The notes: a model not told the origin generated them from the sequence alone. 43,942 bases of DNA from Chloroflexi bacterium HGW-Chloroflexi-4 (GCA_002840715.1 PHBW01000013.1:1-43942); one strand, 5' to 3'. Shown: positions 1-8,271, counted from the stretch's first letter. Translations and numbers: made by a program.

Positions 1-238
1 GTAAGAGACCACCGGCGTCTGCAGTAATGCAGCGGCCAGGCAACCCCCGGTTGGAGCAAGGCCAAGCAGAGACCAATTTCACCTTCGGGTGGAGGGAAGC
101 GGCTCGTTTTCTTATGAGTCTCGGGTAGGCTGCATGAGTTTGGCGGTAACGTCAAACCTAGAGAGATGACCGTCATGTTTGGAGTCGTGCTTCGGCATAC
201 CCTCCGAGCTACAGAAAGCGGCTTATAGACTAGCCTGG
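1..238 (+). ncRNA. rnpB: RNase P RNA, 3' portion (5' end outside window)
   Basis: The catalytic RNA of ribonuclease P, which trims tRNA 5' leaders. The window opens inside the gene. The block around 38-70 contains the bacterial signature GGAGCAAGGCCAA, and the 3' side at 211-227 has ACAGAA followed by GGCTTATAG, the conserved pairing partner near the 3' terminus of type-A RNase P RNA. A short T-run follows at 240-244. The exact 3' end is set to about 238 by analogy and could be off by several bases. The 5' half, including P1 and P3, is not visible. Confidence 0.85.
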
Positions 239-262
239 ATTTTTGAAAGATAAACTGCCCTT

Positions 263-736
263 ATGAGCAAACTTCACACCTTTTTTACCGCCTCGATGAC
301 TACACGCTACACCATTGAGCTGCCGGACGGTAGTCTGTTGACTCTATCCATCGGGGTGCCTGAGACTAAACTCGACGACTTGTTAACTTACCATCAAGCA
401 GCTAGATATGCCTATCTGACGGCTTACAATCCCCAATCCACCACATTGAGCGCAGAAGAAAACCAGCAGCGCAATCAACAATTGTGCCGCGAATTGGATC
501 AGCGCGGGTTTCGCTATTTAATCGGCAAAGCCATCCCCGACACGGGCGAATGGGAGCCAGAATTGTGTGTGTTCGCATTTGACATGCCGCGCATCGTTGT
601 ACTCGAACTGTGTCAGGCTTACGCCCAAGACGGCGCCGTCGTAGGTGAACTCGGATCCGCGCCTAAACTGATGTTCACCAACCCCAAACTGCGAGAAGAT
701 TTCAAAGCCCTGCTGCAAAGCTGTGTGCTGGAATAA
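263..736 (+). CDS. DUF3293 family protein
   Basis: A 157-residue protein matching the DUF3293 family by its central pattern: 'TAYNP' with 'LSAEENQQRN' just after it (residues about 53-74), then a 'G.P..GEWEPE' stretch and a final helix-strand unit with 'CQAYAQDGAVVG'. The family has no established function. The start at 263 has no Shine-Dalgarno, but TAAACT lies 6 nt before the ATG, which would fit a leaderless transcript; an alternative ATG is at 296, where the family-like part begins. It follows the RNase P RNA directly and may share its transcription. Composition is ordinary, and no signal peptide or membrane segment is seen. Confidence 0.8.
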   Translation: MSKLHTFFTASMTTRYTIELPDGSLLTLSIGVPETKLDDLLTYHQAARYAYLTAYNPQSTTLSAEENQQRNQQLCRELDQRGFRYLIGKAIPDTGEWEPELCVFAFDMPRIVVLELCQAYAQDGAVVGELGSAPKLMFTNPKLREDFKALLQSCVLE

Positions 737-896
737 TGGCTTATTTGTATTTGTAAAATTAATGTGGGAACGAATAAAACGAATTTTTACCAATCAAAAC
801 CTTGTGTGTACTAAAATCATTTTTGAATTTTAAATCTACCCCATTCGCCTTTACATAGATCGTGTTGGCCTTTTGAGTTTATTCTGGCTCGGGGGC

Positions 897-953
897 GCAC
901 ACTTGCCCAGGCTGCACACTTGCCCAGGCAGCAAGTGCCAGGGAGTGCCAGGG
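897..953 (+). repeat. short tandem repeats
   Basis: GCACACTTGCCCAGGC occurs twice (897-912 and 914-929), directly followed by two copies of AGTGCCAGGG (934-943 and 944-953). This lies in the gene-poor stretch 737-1112, where I see no convincing coding sequence. It looks like local slippage or a decayed repeat and is too short and irregular for a CRISPR. Confidence 0.7.
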
Positions 954-1076
954 AAGATCGCGAAACAATAAAAAACAATTCGACTAAAACCACTTATCAA
1001 ATATAAGAACTTATGTTCTATTATATGTTTTATTACACACATGTCAAGTGGTTAATTAGAGTGAATTTAACCCCAG

Positions 1077-1106
1077 AAACCGGGGATTTTCTAAAATCCC
1101 CGGTTT
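1077..1106. repeat. perfect hairpin, terminator- or REP-like
   Basis: AAACCGGGGATTTT and its exact complement are separated by CT, giving a 14-bp inverted repeat that can form a stem of 12-13 bp. It is followed by TTTTAAAA, so it could terminate transcription, but no intact gene ends just upstream. It sits next to the dispersed repeat at 1113 and may be part of that element. Confidence 0.6.
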
Positions 1107-1112
1107 TAAAAC

Positions 1113-1186
1113 CCATCTGCGAAGTTGTTGCGGTGCAAGAAAATGAAAGGTGCATCCCTTCTACCGGGATGCATCTACGAGTTTTA
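1113..1186. repeat. dispersed repeat, copy A (partner at 4398-4472)
   Basis: About 74 bp running from CCATCTGC to CTACGAGTTTT. The second copy at 4398-4472 shares CCATCTGC.AAGT.GTTGC.GTGC, a GAAA.TGAAAGGTGCATC block and the end CTACGAGTT, roughly three quarters identical by eye. This copy can fold at TGCATCCC/GGGATGCA. It abuts the 5' edge of the first transglycosylase-like remnant. Short reading frames that cross it on both strands are probably spurious. Confidence 0.65.
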
Positions 1187-1545
1187 CTCTGGACAACCAC
1201 AACCTCACCATGGACCGCCTCGTACGCGCTATGTCTCGCACCTGGGAGGATCGCTCTCTTCTGGATTGGCAGCATTAGGCCGCAAATTTTGACCCCGGTT
1301 GCCAGGGCGCAGTGGACTATGTAATTGACATCTCTGATGGAATGACCGATGACATTCTGGTTCATTCAACCATGCTGCCGACCGATGCTTCAACACCATT
1401 ACAATCCTTAACGCCGACCCGCACAGCAACAGCCACTCCAACAATTACATCAACAATAAGGGTAACCCCATCACAAACATCCACTCAGACTGAAATACCT
1501 ACGGTTACACCTACCCCCACCTCAACTGAAGAAGGTGATGGGTAG
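1186..1545 (+). pseudogene. transglycosylase-like fragment, copy 1, internal stop
   Basis: Reads in one frame as a short fragment ending 'SRTWEDRSLLDWQH', then an in-frame TAG at the position of a Val codon in copies 2 and 3, then 'AANFDPGCQGAVDYVIDISD', 'GMTDDIL' and a Thr/Pro-rich tail ending EGDG-stop. Copies 2 and 3 downstream are clearly homologous. The 'TLANYNVG' pattern of copy 2 resembles the C-terminal part of lytic transglycosylase-like exported proteins in Anaerolineae, so I read this as a decayed peptidoglycan-active protein fragment; that family assignment is inference. The part from the ATG at 1312 onward stays open but is unlikely to be a gene of its own. Confidence 0.55.
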
Positions 1546-1602
1546 TGGAGCTTATGCGAACGTTATTTGAAGCTTGGATTATAAAAAATCATCATTGATT
1601 AA

Positions 1603-2006
1603 TAACCATCGCTTATGGCGCTTCACCCTGGCCAACTACAACGTCGGCGCGAGATGCCTCGACAGCGCCCTGTCTCGCACCTGGGACAACCGCTCCACCC
1701 TGGATTGCCAGCACGTGGCCGCCAATTCCATACCCCGAAGAGGTACCTGGATCCCGCCTGTCAGGGCGCCGTGGACTACGTGTGATCGCCATCTCTGATG
1801 GAATGACCGATGACATTTTGGTTTTTTCAACCATGTTGCCGACCGGAACTTCAACGTCTGTACTCACTGATACACCTACAAGAACTGTCACATCCACATC
1901 AACCCTGACGCCTACTTTGACTGTAACACCATCACTGACCTCAACAAAGACTTATTTGACCATCGTTACACCAACTCAAACCGCAATAGATGAAGGTGAT
2001 GGTTAG
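1603..2006 (+). pseudogene. transglycosylase-like fragment, copy 2, frameshifted
   Basis: Best preserved N-terminal part of the three copies: 'RFTLANYNVGARCLDSALSR' and 'TWDNRSTLDCQHVAAN', close to the 'AAYNAGPG' pattern of transglycosylases. After 'AAN' about 18-20 extra bases with the pattern TACCCCG...GGTACC are inserted (near 1730-1748). After 'VDYV' a further frame change puts TGA into the reading frame. From about 1782 a different frame restores 'ISDGMTDDIL' and a Thr-rich tail ending EGDG-stop, as in copy 1. At least two lesions make it non-functional. Confidence 0.55.
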
Positions 2007-2054
2007 GTGGTTTTTATTAATTATAAACACGTTATTCGTGAAGAATGCACGTTG

Positions 2055-2258
2055 ATGCGCCTCACCTTGGCCAAATACAATGCCCGTTCAGGATACCTCG
2101 GAAATGCACTATCTCACACCTGGGAAAGCCATTCTCCACTCGATTGGCAGCATGTAGCAACTAACTTTGACCCTGTCTGCTAGAGTGCCGAGGACTATGT
2201 GATCGACATCTCTGATGGATTGACTGACAACATTCTATTGTATTCGATTATTTTATGA
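2055..2258 (+). pseudogene. transglycosylase-like fragment, copy 3, internal stop
   Basis: ATG at 2055 opens 'MRLTLAKYNARSGYLGNALS', then 'DWQHVATNFDPVC', an in-frame TAG where copy 1 has Gln, and 'SAEDYVIDISDGLTDNIL', ending at TGA in the same frame. It lacks the Thr/Pro tail of copies 1 and 2. The frame is otherwise intact over 68 codons, so this copy may have decayed more recently. The 180 bp that follow, up to the next gene's end at 2437, are AT-rich and show nothing recognisable. Confidence 0.5.
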
Positions 2259-2436
2259 AGATTCAATTCAGTAAGCTTTTTAATAGTGAAACCTGCAATA
2301 ACAACTCTATCTTTATGTTTAAATAAATATTAATATAGGTTTAATTGCTCCTCCTTCAGATATATAGAAATTATTATTACATAAGAATACCTTCATATAT
2401 TTTTCGGTCACAAATTCCAATTACGAGCTCTTGATA

Positions 2437-3171
2437 TTAATTGTGTATCGAAATATTATATATAATGATAAAACCTATGTAATATAAACCAAATCCAATA
2501 ATTATTTTTGACAGTAAACTCTCTAATAAAATGTTTCCTTTTGTTCTTGATGAAAACCAAAAACCTAGTGTAAACATAAGTAAACCTACAATTAAATATG
2601 GATTTTTGATAACTAATAAAAATAATAGGGTTGTAGGAAAAATCAAAACCCTAGTAATAATGTGTGATTCCAAATAAAGCAATATTTTTTGAGCGCGATT
2701 TTTAATAAATGTTTGATGAATATATATTTCTCTGGTTCTCTTTAACTTAACTTCCAAAGACGCAGCTTCGAAATGTAAATAATCAAAATTAGGTAATAAT
2801 TCAATGCTTCTATTAATATGTACCAAAGAAAGTTCCCACTGTTTTACTCTTTTATATAATAATGCAATTTCAAATTGCCCAACAAATGAATCTGGAAAGT
2901 CAGTAATAATTTTTTCAGCAAGTCGAAATCCTTGTTCATAATCTTAACTTTGACTTGCAATTAATAATCGTGATTCAAAAAATTGTTGTTTTTCGGGTAC
3001 CGTCATTAAATCCAAATCTAGATAATCTAGTATTTTTATTGATTCTGATACTTGTCCCATACTTGCTAAACATTTAGCTTTTAAAATAAGCGAAGAAGTA
3101 GAATTAAGAATTTTCTCAATACTGTCATTGTTTTTTGTATATATTGCATAATCTAAGTTGTATTTGTTCAT
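2437..3171 (-). pseudogene. TPR-like protein with C-terminal membrane segments, one in-frame stop
   Basis: Two open stretches in exactly the same frame are separated by a single TAA at 2944-2946. Read through, they give about 244 residues. The N-terminal half has helical, TPR-like units ('KCLASMGQVSESIKILDYLD', and after the stop 'RLAEKIITDFPDS' and 'EIALLYKRVKQWELSLVHIN'). The C-terminal part has two or three hydrophobic segments. The start at 3171 has a good GGAGA Shine-Dalgarno 7-8 nt upstream. The stop interrupts a repeat, so this is either a young pseudogene or a base-calling error; reinitiation at the TTG at 2826 would give 129 residues. It lies 16 nt after the RHS C-terminal frame, so a partner role is conceivable but unproven. 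Confidence 0.6.
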
Positions 3172-3187
3172 AAAGAATCTCCGCTTA

Positions 3188-3782
3188 TTAATGATTGAAA
3201 ACAAAAGAATAACTATTTATTTGATAACCCAAATAACCTAATCCAAAAGCCAGTGCAGTAATAAACGTATCATTTATGACATTATTTAGGTTAATCTTTT
3301 GATAAGGGCCTGCGGTATAAGCGATAACATTTGTAGTACTTTCCGAACTAATATCCACAAGGTTTATTGAAGTAGTAAGTGTTCCTTTTGTATTCAATTC
3401 TACTGTGAATGATCTATTGTAGGAAATCACTCCCCCATTGTCTTTCATTGTCATAATTGATAAACTTGGATTAGTATATCTGATAAATGTTGGATTTATT
3501 CGAGCAGTACCCAATGGAGAGGAAAATTCCAACCCATCATTCCAAATTGAAAAAAATTTGTTTTGATTAGTAACAATACTTTTCGATTCTGACCATCCAT
3601 ATTCAACTATATAACCATTTTGGTTGAATATGGACGGAATCTTAAACCATTCATATTCAATATCTTTTTCAATACCAATATCGGGAGTATTAGTACCTCC
3701 AGTTGAAGATGATTGTTGGTTAGGGGTTGGTTTTACAGGTGGAGGCAATGGCGTACTTGTTATTGGAGGTGTTTGAACCGGT
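3188..3782 (-). pseudogene. C-terminal extension of the RHS protein, out of frame with the core
   Basis: An open frame of about 195 codons that continues the RHS protein after a frame change near 3780: a Pro/Thr/Ser-rich linker (TPPITSTPLPPPVKPTP) leads into a unique domain of about 150 residues that I do not recognise. In polymorphic-toxin RHS proteins the variable domain after the core is the effector, and a small downstream gene is often its immunity protein; that is family knowledge, not proof here. One extra G in the GG of 'gaccggttc' on the coding strand would join both frames. On its own the only early start codon is a TTG at 3748, without a clear ribosome-binding site. Confidence 0.45.
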
Positions 3783-4402
3783 CATATTGGGGAACATCAA
3801 TTTTTTGATGAATTCCAGTTGAATTTACATATTTACCATTGCAATATGGATCATTTCTATTGTCATCCCAGCAAGCCATATGACCACTCGGATCGTTCTT
3901 ATTTATCGGATTATTACTGACATAACCGTACCGATTGTACGCCTGTGGATTTCCCGCGCCGGGGATGATCGTATCTGGCTGGGTGAAGCGGCCAAGATAA
4001 GGGTCGTATGCGCGCGCCTTGTAATCCATGAGACCCGTATCGGGCAGGTTGCGCTGGAAATGCCCCTGCTCGCTTTGCTCGCGGGGTACTACGCTGCGCT
4101 TGTATGTAGCCAAAGTCGGTCTGGGTGACAGCTACATTAATTCCAACACCTACGCGCAATTCTCCAAAGGGGGTATAGCGTGCCTCGGAAACGGGCACAC
4201 CGCTAGAATCGGAGACCCCCACCACTGCACCTCTCGCTCGAAAACCACGAGCTCGGGTGTGCAAAGATCGCAACCCGAGGTGGTCGGTCAAGAAAAAGGA
4301 CCACTATGTACCTGAATTCATCGCCACGGTCATGTCCGCGATGGAGTAGTATTGCTTTGTGGTTTCGGTGGCGCCGGCCGTTTGCAGTTCATACGATCCA
4401 TC
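3760..4402 (-). pseudogene. RHS-repeat core domain remnant
   Basis: Encodes the end of an RHS protein core. The 3' part 'GLMDYKARAYDPYLGRFTQP' followed by 'NRYGYVSNNPINKNDPSGH' is the diagnostic RHS core signature. Further 5' another frame carries 'SYELQTAGATETTKQYYSIA', 'TDHLG', 'SEARYTPFGELRVGVG' and 'TQTDFGY'. Lesions: an in-frame TAG at 4304-4306, and an insert of about 50 bp after 'TDFGY' (about 4062-4110) that contains GCTCGC twice next to GGGGTAC and shifts the frame. The long N-terminal RHS repeat region is absent. The remnant starts exactly where dispersed repeat B ends. An ORF from 4113 covers only the last part. Confidence 0.7.
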
Positions 4403-4472
4403 TGCAAAGTGGTTGCAGTGCTAGAAACTGAAAGGTGCATCGCAATAGATGGGATGGACCCTACGAGTTCTT
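4398..4472. repeat. dispersed repeat, copy B (partner at 1113-1186)
   Basis: Second copy of the element at 1113, in the same orientation. Shared blocks are CCATCTGC, GTTGC, GAAACTGAAAGGTGCATC (GAAAATGAAAGGTGCATC in copy A) and CTACGAGTT. The internal hairpin of copy A is degraded here. One end lies at the broken edge of the RHS remnant, and the other about 20 bp from the end of the lipoprotein gene. Confidence 0.65.
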
Positions 4473-4489
4473 ATTAATCATGGGTTCAA

Positions 4490-5008
4490 CTAATTACTAT
4501 CGGAGTTTTCGTAAGGGATTAATTCTATATCATAATAATCCCCAATACGTAAATTCTTATCTTCAACGACAGTACCAATAGCAACAATTCGTATTTGTAT
4601 TGGGGTTCCATTATCTATAAGATTCGGCCAGGATAAGGCAAAAGCATCAGTGATGCCTGGTGAACCCATAGGTGGCAATATTTGACTAGGGCCTCTGTAA
4701 TTAAATAAGTTTTCAATTTGTTTCCAGTTATTTTTTTCTAGATCATACTGATAAATATCCAAATCAGTGGATATTGAGAATTCGATCTCCTCATCAGAAA
4801 AGTTATAAAGGACTAAATCTACTTCTGAACCAATAATATGATTATTTGGAGCAGAAGGGTCTTCTTCCAAACGGATTTCTTCATTGAATTCGACATTTGG
4901 ATATAAGGCATTGAATGCCTCATCTTTATCTAGATTATGATCGGATCTATTTGTACAGCCATAAATAATTATCATGATAACTGTTAAAATTACAGAAATT
5001 TTTTTCAA
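4490..5008 (-). CDS. small lipoprotein, unknown function
   Basis: 172 residues with a lipoprotein signal: KKIS, a hydrophobic stretch (VILTVIMIIIYG) and the lipobox Cys at about residue 18, so it is probably exported and lipid-anchored. I start it at the TTG at 5008 because a strong AAAGGAG sits 5 nt upstream; the frame stays open to 5059, but that would put a hydrophilic stretch before the signal. The mature part is acidic and rich in beta-type sequence ('VDLVLYNFSDEEIEFSIS'), reminiscent of small immunoglobulin-like lipoproteins, but I recognise no family. AT-rich codon use matches its accessory neighbours. Confidence 0.65.
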   Translation of the reverse strand: MKKISVILTVIMIIIYGCTNRSDHNLDKDEAFNALYPNVEFNEEIRLEEDPSAPNNHIIGSEVDLVLYNFSDEEIEFSISTDLDIYQYDLEKNNWKQIENLFNYRGPSQILPPMGSPGITDAFALSWPNLIDNGTPIQIRIVAIGTVVEDKNLRIGDYYDIELIPYENSDSN

Positions 5009-5271
5009 AATACTCCTTTCAATGGTTTTGAAACATAAAACCGTTGGTCTTTTCGACAAAGCGGTTAATAAGCATGTCGATCAAGGTATGCCCTGCTACA
5101 CCAACTTGGATTGAAATACCACATACCACGATTTCTTATAAAATAAAAATTTTCCCACAATACAACCTTCAATATAGAAATACTCATACTACTAAATAAC
5201 CTTTTGATGTAGTTTACATACAATTATGAAATAAAATCCAAATGCTTAATTCCTCCGATATAATATTAATT

Positions 5272-5634
5272 TTATTTTGCTAGTTTAGAAACTATCAAAT
5301 ATAGTAACGGTAATGAGCATAATATTATTGATAATATTCCCCACAATTTAGAAAACTCATCAGGAAGTCTAATCAAAAATGGAATTTCTCGTCGAATAAT
5401 AACCGGAATTCCTCCTAATCCTGCTGTGAAAATGGCAATAGGTATAATCCAAAAACCTTTTCCAAATTTGACAAAATGATCACTTGAAATGAAAACAAAA
5501 AATAATAGAAACAATATCATAGAAACGGTAATTGGGATTAATACCAAAGTTTTTGTTGATCGCCGTTTGAAAAAATTAATTATGGTAGTAATTGTTTCAA
5601 TGGTGTTTTTTTGATTTCTTTTTTCTACTTTCAT
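5272..5634 (-). CDS. small integral membrane protein, unknown
   Basis: 120 residues with a basic N-terminus (KVEKRNQKN...KRRS) and three predicted membrane segments at about 29-50, 60-80 and 95-115. AAGGAAG lies 5 nt before the ATG, a convincing ribosome-binding site. The start overlaps, as ATGA, the stop of an upstream open frame (see the 5635-6187 entry). I recognise no family. It belongs to the AT-rich accessory block together with the lipoprotein downstream of it. Confidence 0.6.
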   Translation of the reverse strand: MKVEKRNQKNTIETITTIINFFKRRSTKTLVLIPITVSMILFLLFFVFISSDHFVKFGKGFWIIPIAIFTAGLGGIPVIIRREIPFLIRLPDEFSKLWGILSIILCSLPLLYLIVSKLAK

Positions 5635-6187
5635 GATGCTTCCTTATATAAAATGGAATTATCCTGCCATTTCTGATCTTGATTTTTATTCTTTGGGCTA
5701 GTATTTTTGAGATTTTCTTTTAACCCAAGTAGAATTTTTATTGCATCATGCATATTCCTATGGTAAAGTAGTGTTGTTTTGGTATCTTGGTGGTTCCGTC
5801 TGTTTACAATTCGGGCACATGACTGTGAAATTTTGATTATGAATTACTGAACAAGAACGAGTTGTGAAAAACGACTTCTCGAACAACCTGGAAGAAACTA
5901 CATATTTTTTCACAGAAAAAATTCACCTATTGAGACTTTGCCAAGGAGTGTTTCCACTTCTGGGATCTAGGCTAACCTGGTTTAATCTTTACATTTTGTT
6001 GAGCAAAATTTCCCTTGGAATCTATTATCCTGGCAAAGAAGAGTACCCCCATGGGGGCACCTACCAGTCGTGATTAATCAACAAGACTTTCCAAACAAAA
6101 TTTTCAACACGTTACCCCTTGGTATTGGATATTTCCCCCCATGGAATCTCGAGCCATCATTGAACTTTCAATCTATATATTAACTAA
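5635..6187. other. gene-poor stretch with a possible decayed zinc-ribbon frame
   Basis: No intact gene is evident in these 550 bp. On the minus strand a frame near 5880-5770 reads 'SCSVIHNQNFTVMCPNCKQT', with a CxxC zinc-ribbon look, and stops. A neighbouring frame continues as 'MHDAIKILLGLKENLKN' and ends in a TGA that overlaps the ATG at 5634. One frameshift would join the two, so this could be the remnant of a gene translated together with the membrane protein. The open frame 5864-6073 on the plus strand has no ribosome-binding site or recognisable motif. Confidence 0.3.
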
Positions 6188-7405
6188 TTAAAAATACCGT
6201 TGAAATTTATCTTTTGTAATTTTTAAGACTGGTTTTTCAGCTGGACCTTCCTTTTCAAATTCATTTACTTTTTCCAATAATCGCTGCGCCATCTTGCCGA
6301 ATGCCTGACTGGTGGAGGTCCGCGGAGCAAGAGACAGGTAAGGCGTGCCCTGATTGATGGCACGAACCATGTTGACATTGTCATAAGGGATTTCAGCAAA
6401 AATTTCTTTCTTCAATCCTTCCGCGATTTTGGCAGTTATCAATGAGCTTTTTTGGAAGGTTTCATTGACCACAGGCAGCACTTTGCGGAGTTCAATACCC
6501 ATTTCCTCAAACAAACGCAGCACCTGGTAAGTGGCGTTGACGGACGCCAGTTCTGGCGCAAGCGGCACCAGGATGGCATCGCTGCGCTCCAGAACAGAAA
6601 TCACGGGATCAGTAAAGTGATTGCCTGCATCCACAACCACAAAAGGGGTCAATGATAACAAGGGTGTCCAGACCAGGTCAACCGTGGCGCGGTTGACCAG
6701 ATCGCCCTCTTCAAAGAACTGCGGAGACGGCAGCAGGCTGATGCCTGAAGCGTGTTCCAAAATCATGGAACTGAGCAGCCCTTCTTCAATGCTTCCCTCT
6801 GGCCAATCGGCCAGGGACGCGAGTGTATTTTTGGGTTTTAAGTTGAGCATCAATGCACACTGACCACCTGAAAGCGCCATATCCCACAAACAGGTTTTGA
6901 TCTCAAGCTGTTCAGAAATAGCCACAGCCAGGTTAACCGCGATGGAAGTTGTGCCGACACCTCCGCGCAAGCTGAAAACTGAAATGACTTTTGATGTCGA
7001 TTGCGATATCGATGATTTCTCTTTATTACGGCTTAAGAGTGCCTTGACGCGCAGTTCCAATTCGTCAGGACTGACGGTTTTACTGATGAAATCATCCGCG
7101 CCGGCTTCTAGCCCGGCAACTTTGTCTTTGAGGTCGGTTTGACTGGTGAGCATGATCACCGGCACTTTGGCCGTTTGCTGGTTGGCGCGTATAGTTTTGA
7201 TGAAAGTATAGCCATCCATGCCGGGCATCATCACATCTGAAATAATTAAATCGGGGGTCTTGTGTGAAGAAGCCAGCCAATCCAGCGCGTTTTGAGGGCG
7301 ATTGTGGGCGGAAACGTCGTAGCCAAGGCGGAGCAAAATGGCTCTCAATTTATAGAGTGTTATTTCGCTATCTTCAACAATTACGATCAAATATTTGTCA
7401 CCCAT
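6188..7405 (-). CDS. Response regulator receiver fused to CpaE/MinD-like ATPase
   Basis: 405 residues. An N-terminal receiver domain (about 5-122) has the acidic pair E11/D12, phospho-acceptor D57 in 'LIISDVMMPGMDG', and K109. A P-loop ATPase of the CpaE/MinD family follows from about 138. Its deviant Walker A reads 'LRGGVGTTS' (146-154), with Thr where MinD proteins have the catalytic Lys, as is usual in CpaE-like proteins that localise pilus or secretion machines. The start at 7405 is chosen because GGAGG lies just upstream; a TTG at 7417 is less likely. It is the second gene of an operon 33 nt after the REC-HPt gene. No pilus genes are in the window, so its target is unknown. Confidence 0.85.
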   Translation of the reverse strand: MGDKYLIVIVEDSEITLYKLRAILLRLGYDVSAHNRPQNALDWLASSHKTPDLIISDVMMPGMDGYTFIKTIRANQQTAKVPVIMLTSQTDLKDKVAGLEAGADDFISKTVSPDELELRVKALLSRNKEKSSISQSTSKVISVFSLRGGVGTTSIAVNLAVAISEQLEIKTCLWDMALSGGQCALMLNLKPKNTLASLADWPEGSIEEGLLSSMILEHASGISLLPSPQFFEEGDLVNRATVDLVWTPLLSLTPFVVVDAGNHFTDPVISVLERSDAILVPLAPELASVNATYQVLRLFEEMGIELRKVLPVVNETFQKSSLITAKIAEGLKKEIFAEIPYDNVNMVRAINQGTPYLSLAPRTSTSQAFGKMAQRLLEKVNEFEKEGPAEKPVLKITKDKFQRYF

Positions 7406-7438
7406 GGGGACCTCCAAAACATTTCAATGAATGCGGCT

Positions 7439-8227
7439 TTATTCTTTATCCAAAAAATCATCCAGAGCCAATCTCAGTTCGAAAAATTCCTGATTAATGC
7501 CAGAGATAAAGGTGGCAAAGGGTTCCACTCCGGATTGTTTTACCAGCACTTCAAGGCGGGCACAAAATTGTTCCATACGCTTGCCACCAACCTGGCTGCT
7601 GCTGCCTTTTAAAGTGTGCAGCGCCCTTAATAAGTCATCTTTATTCTTTTTATTGGATGCAGTTTCAATTTGTTCAATCAACCCGGGAGTGCCGGTTTTG
7701 AAGAGCTCCACCAGTTGCCGGGCGGAATCTTTGCCGTCATCACCCATTAATGCCATGAAATCACGCATGACGCTTTCATCGAGAATCAGATAATCATTTA
7801 GTGAAGTTGATTTACTCTGATCCCGGGTTGCACATTCTTCATCATCAGATTGGACGGCGACAGCGGCAAGAATGTTGACCAGGGCATCAATTTGTACGGG
7901 TTTGGTCAGCACATCATCCATACCAGCTGCGAGATATTTTTCACGTCCTTCAGGAGATGATTCAGCGGTTAACGCAATGATCCGGGGTTGTTTTTCGGGG
8001 GTATAGTGCGCGCGAATCAATTTTGTGGCGGTGAGGCCGTCCATCTCGGGCATCTGGATATCCATCAGGATGATATCGAAATCTTGACGATCCATTTTGT
8101 TTAACACCTGAATGCCTGTTTTGGCCAGGACGGCATCATAACCGATGCGGGCTAATATACGCAGCATCAAATGCTGGTTCACTTCATTGTCTTCTGCCAA
8201 CAAAATCCGTAAATCAGAACTCGCCAT
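7439..8227 (-). CDS. Receiver-HPt phosphorelay protein
   Basis: 262 residues. The receiver domain (7-122) has E12/D13, phospho-acceptor D56 in 'IILMDIQMPEMDG' and K109, of the type found in hybrid histidine kinases. A histidine phosphotransfer domain follows at about 160-255, with the phospho-His H204 in 'RALHTLKGSSSQVGG'. No kinase domain is present, so it must receive phosphate from a kinase encoded elsewhere and could pass it to D57 of the ATPase-linked receiver in the next gene (inference). The ATG at 8227 has GGGAAGG upstream. The promoter is at 8272-8299. Confidence 0.85.
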   Translation of the reverse strand: MASSDLRILLAEDNEVNQHLMLRILARIGYDAVLAKTGIQVLNKMDRQDFDIILMDIQMPEMDGLTATKLIRAHYTPEKQPRIIALTAESSPEGREKYLAAGMDDVLTKPVQIDALVNILAAVAVQSDDEECATRDQSKSTSLNDYLILDESVMRDFMALMGDDGKDSARQLVELFKTGTPGLIEQIETASNKKNKDDLLRALHTLKGSSSQVGGKRMEQFCARLEVLVKQSGVEPFATFISGINQEFFELRLALDDFLDKE

Positions 8228-8271
8228 TGACCTTCCCTGTGATTGTCTCAACGTATTGAATTATTGAGTTA

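Noticed and set aside
897..953. Repeats that might be a CRISPR
   Set aside because: Only two copies each, without regular spacers, and no cas genes.
1013..1365. Open frames on both strands across the dispersed repeat
   Set aside because: They run through a hairpin and the repeat element, have no ribosome-binding site or recognisable domain, and overlap the transglycosylase-like remnant.
5864..6073. 69-codon frame on the plus strand
   Set aside because: No ribosome-binding site, no motif, and low-complexity content in a decaying region.
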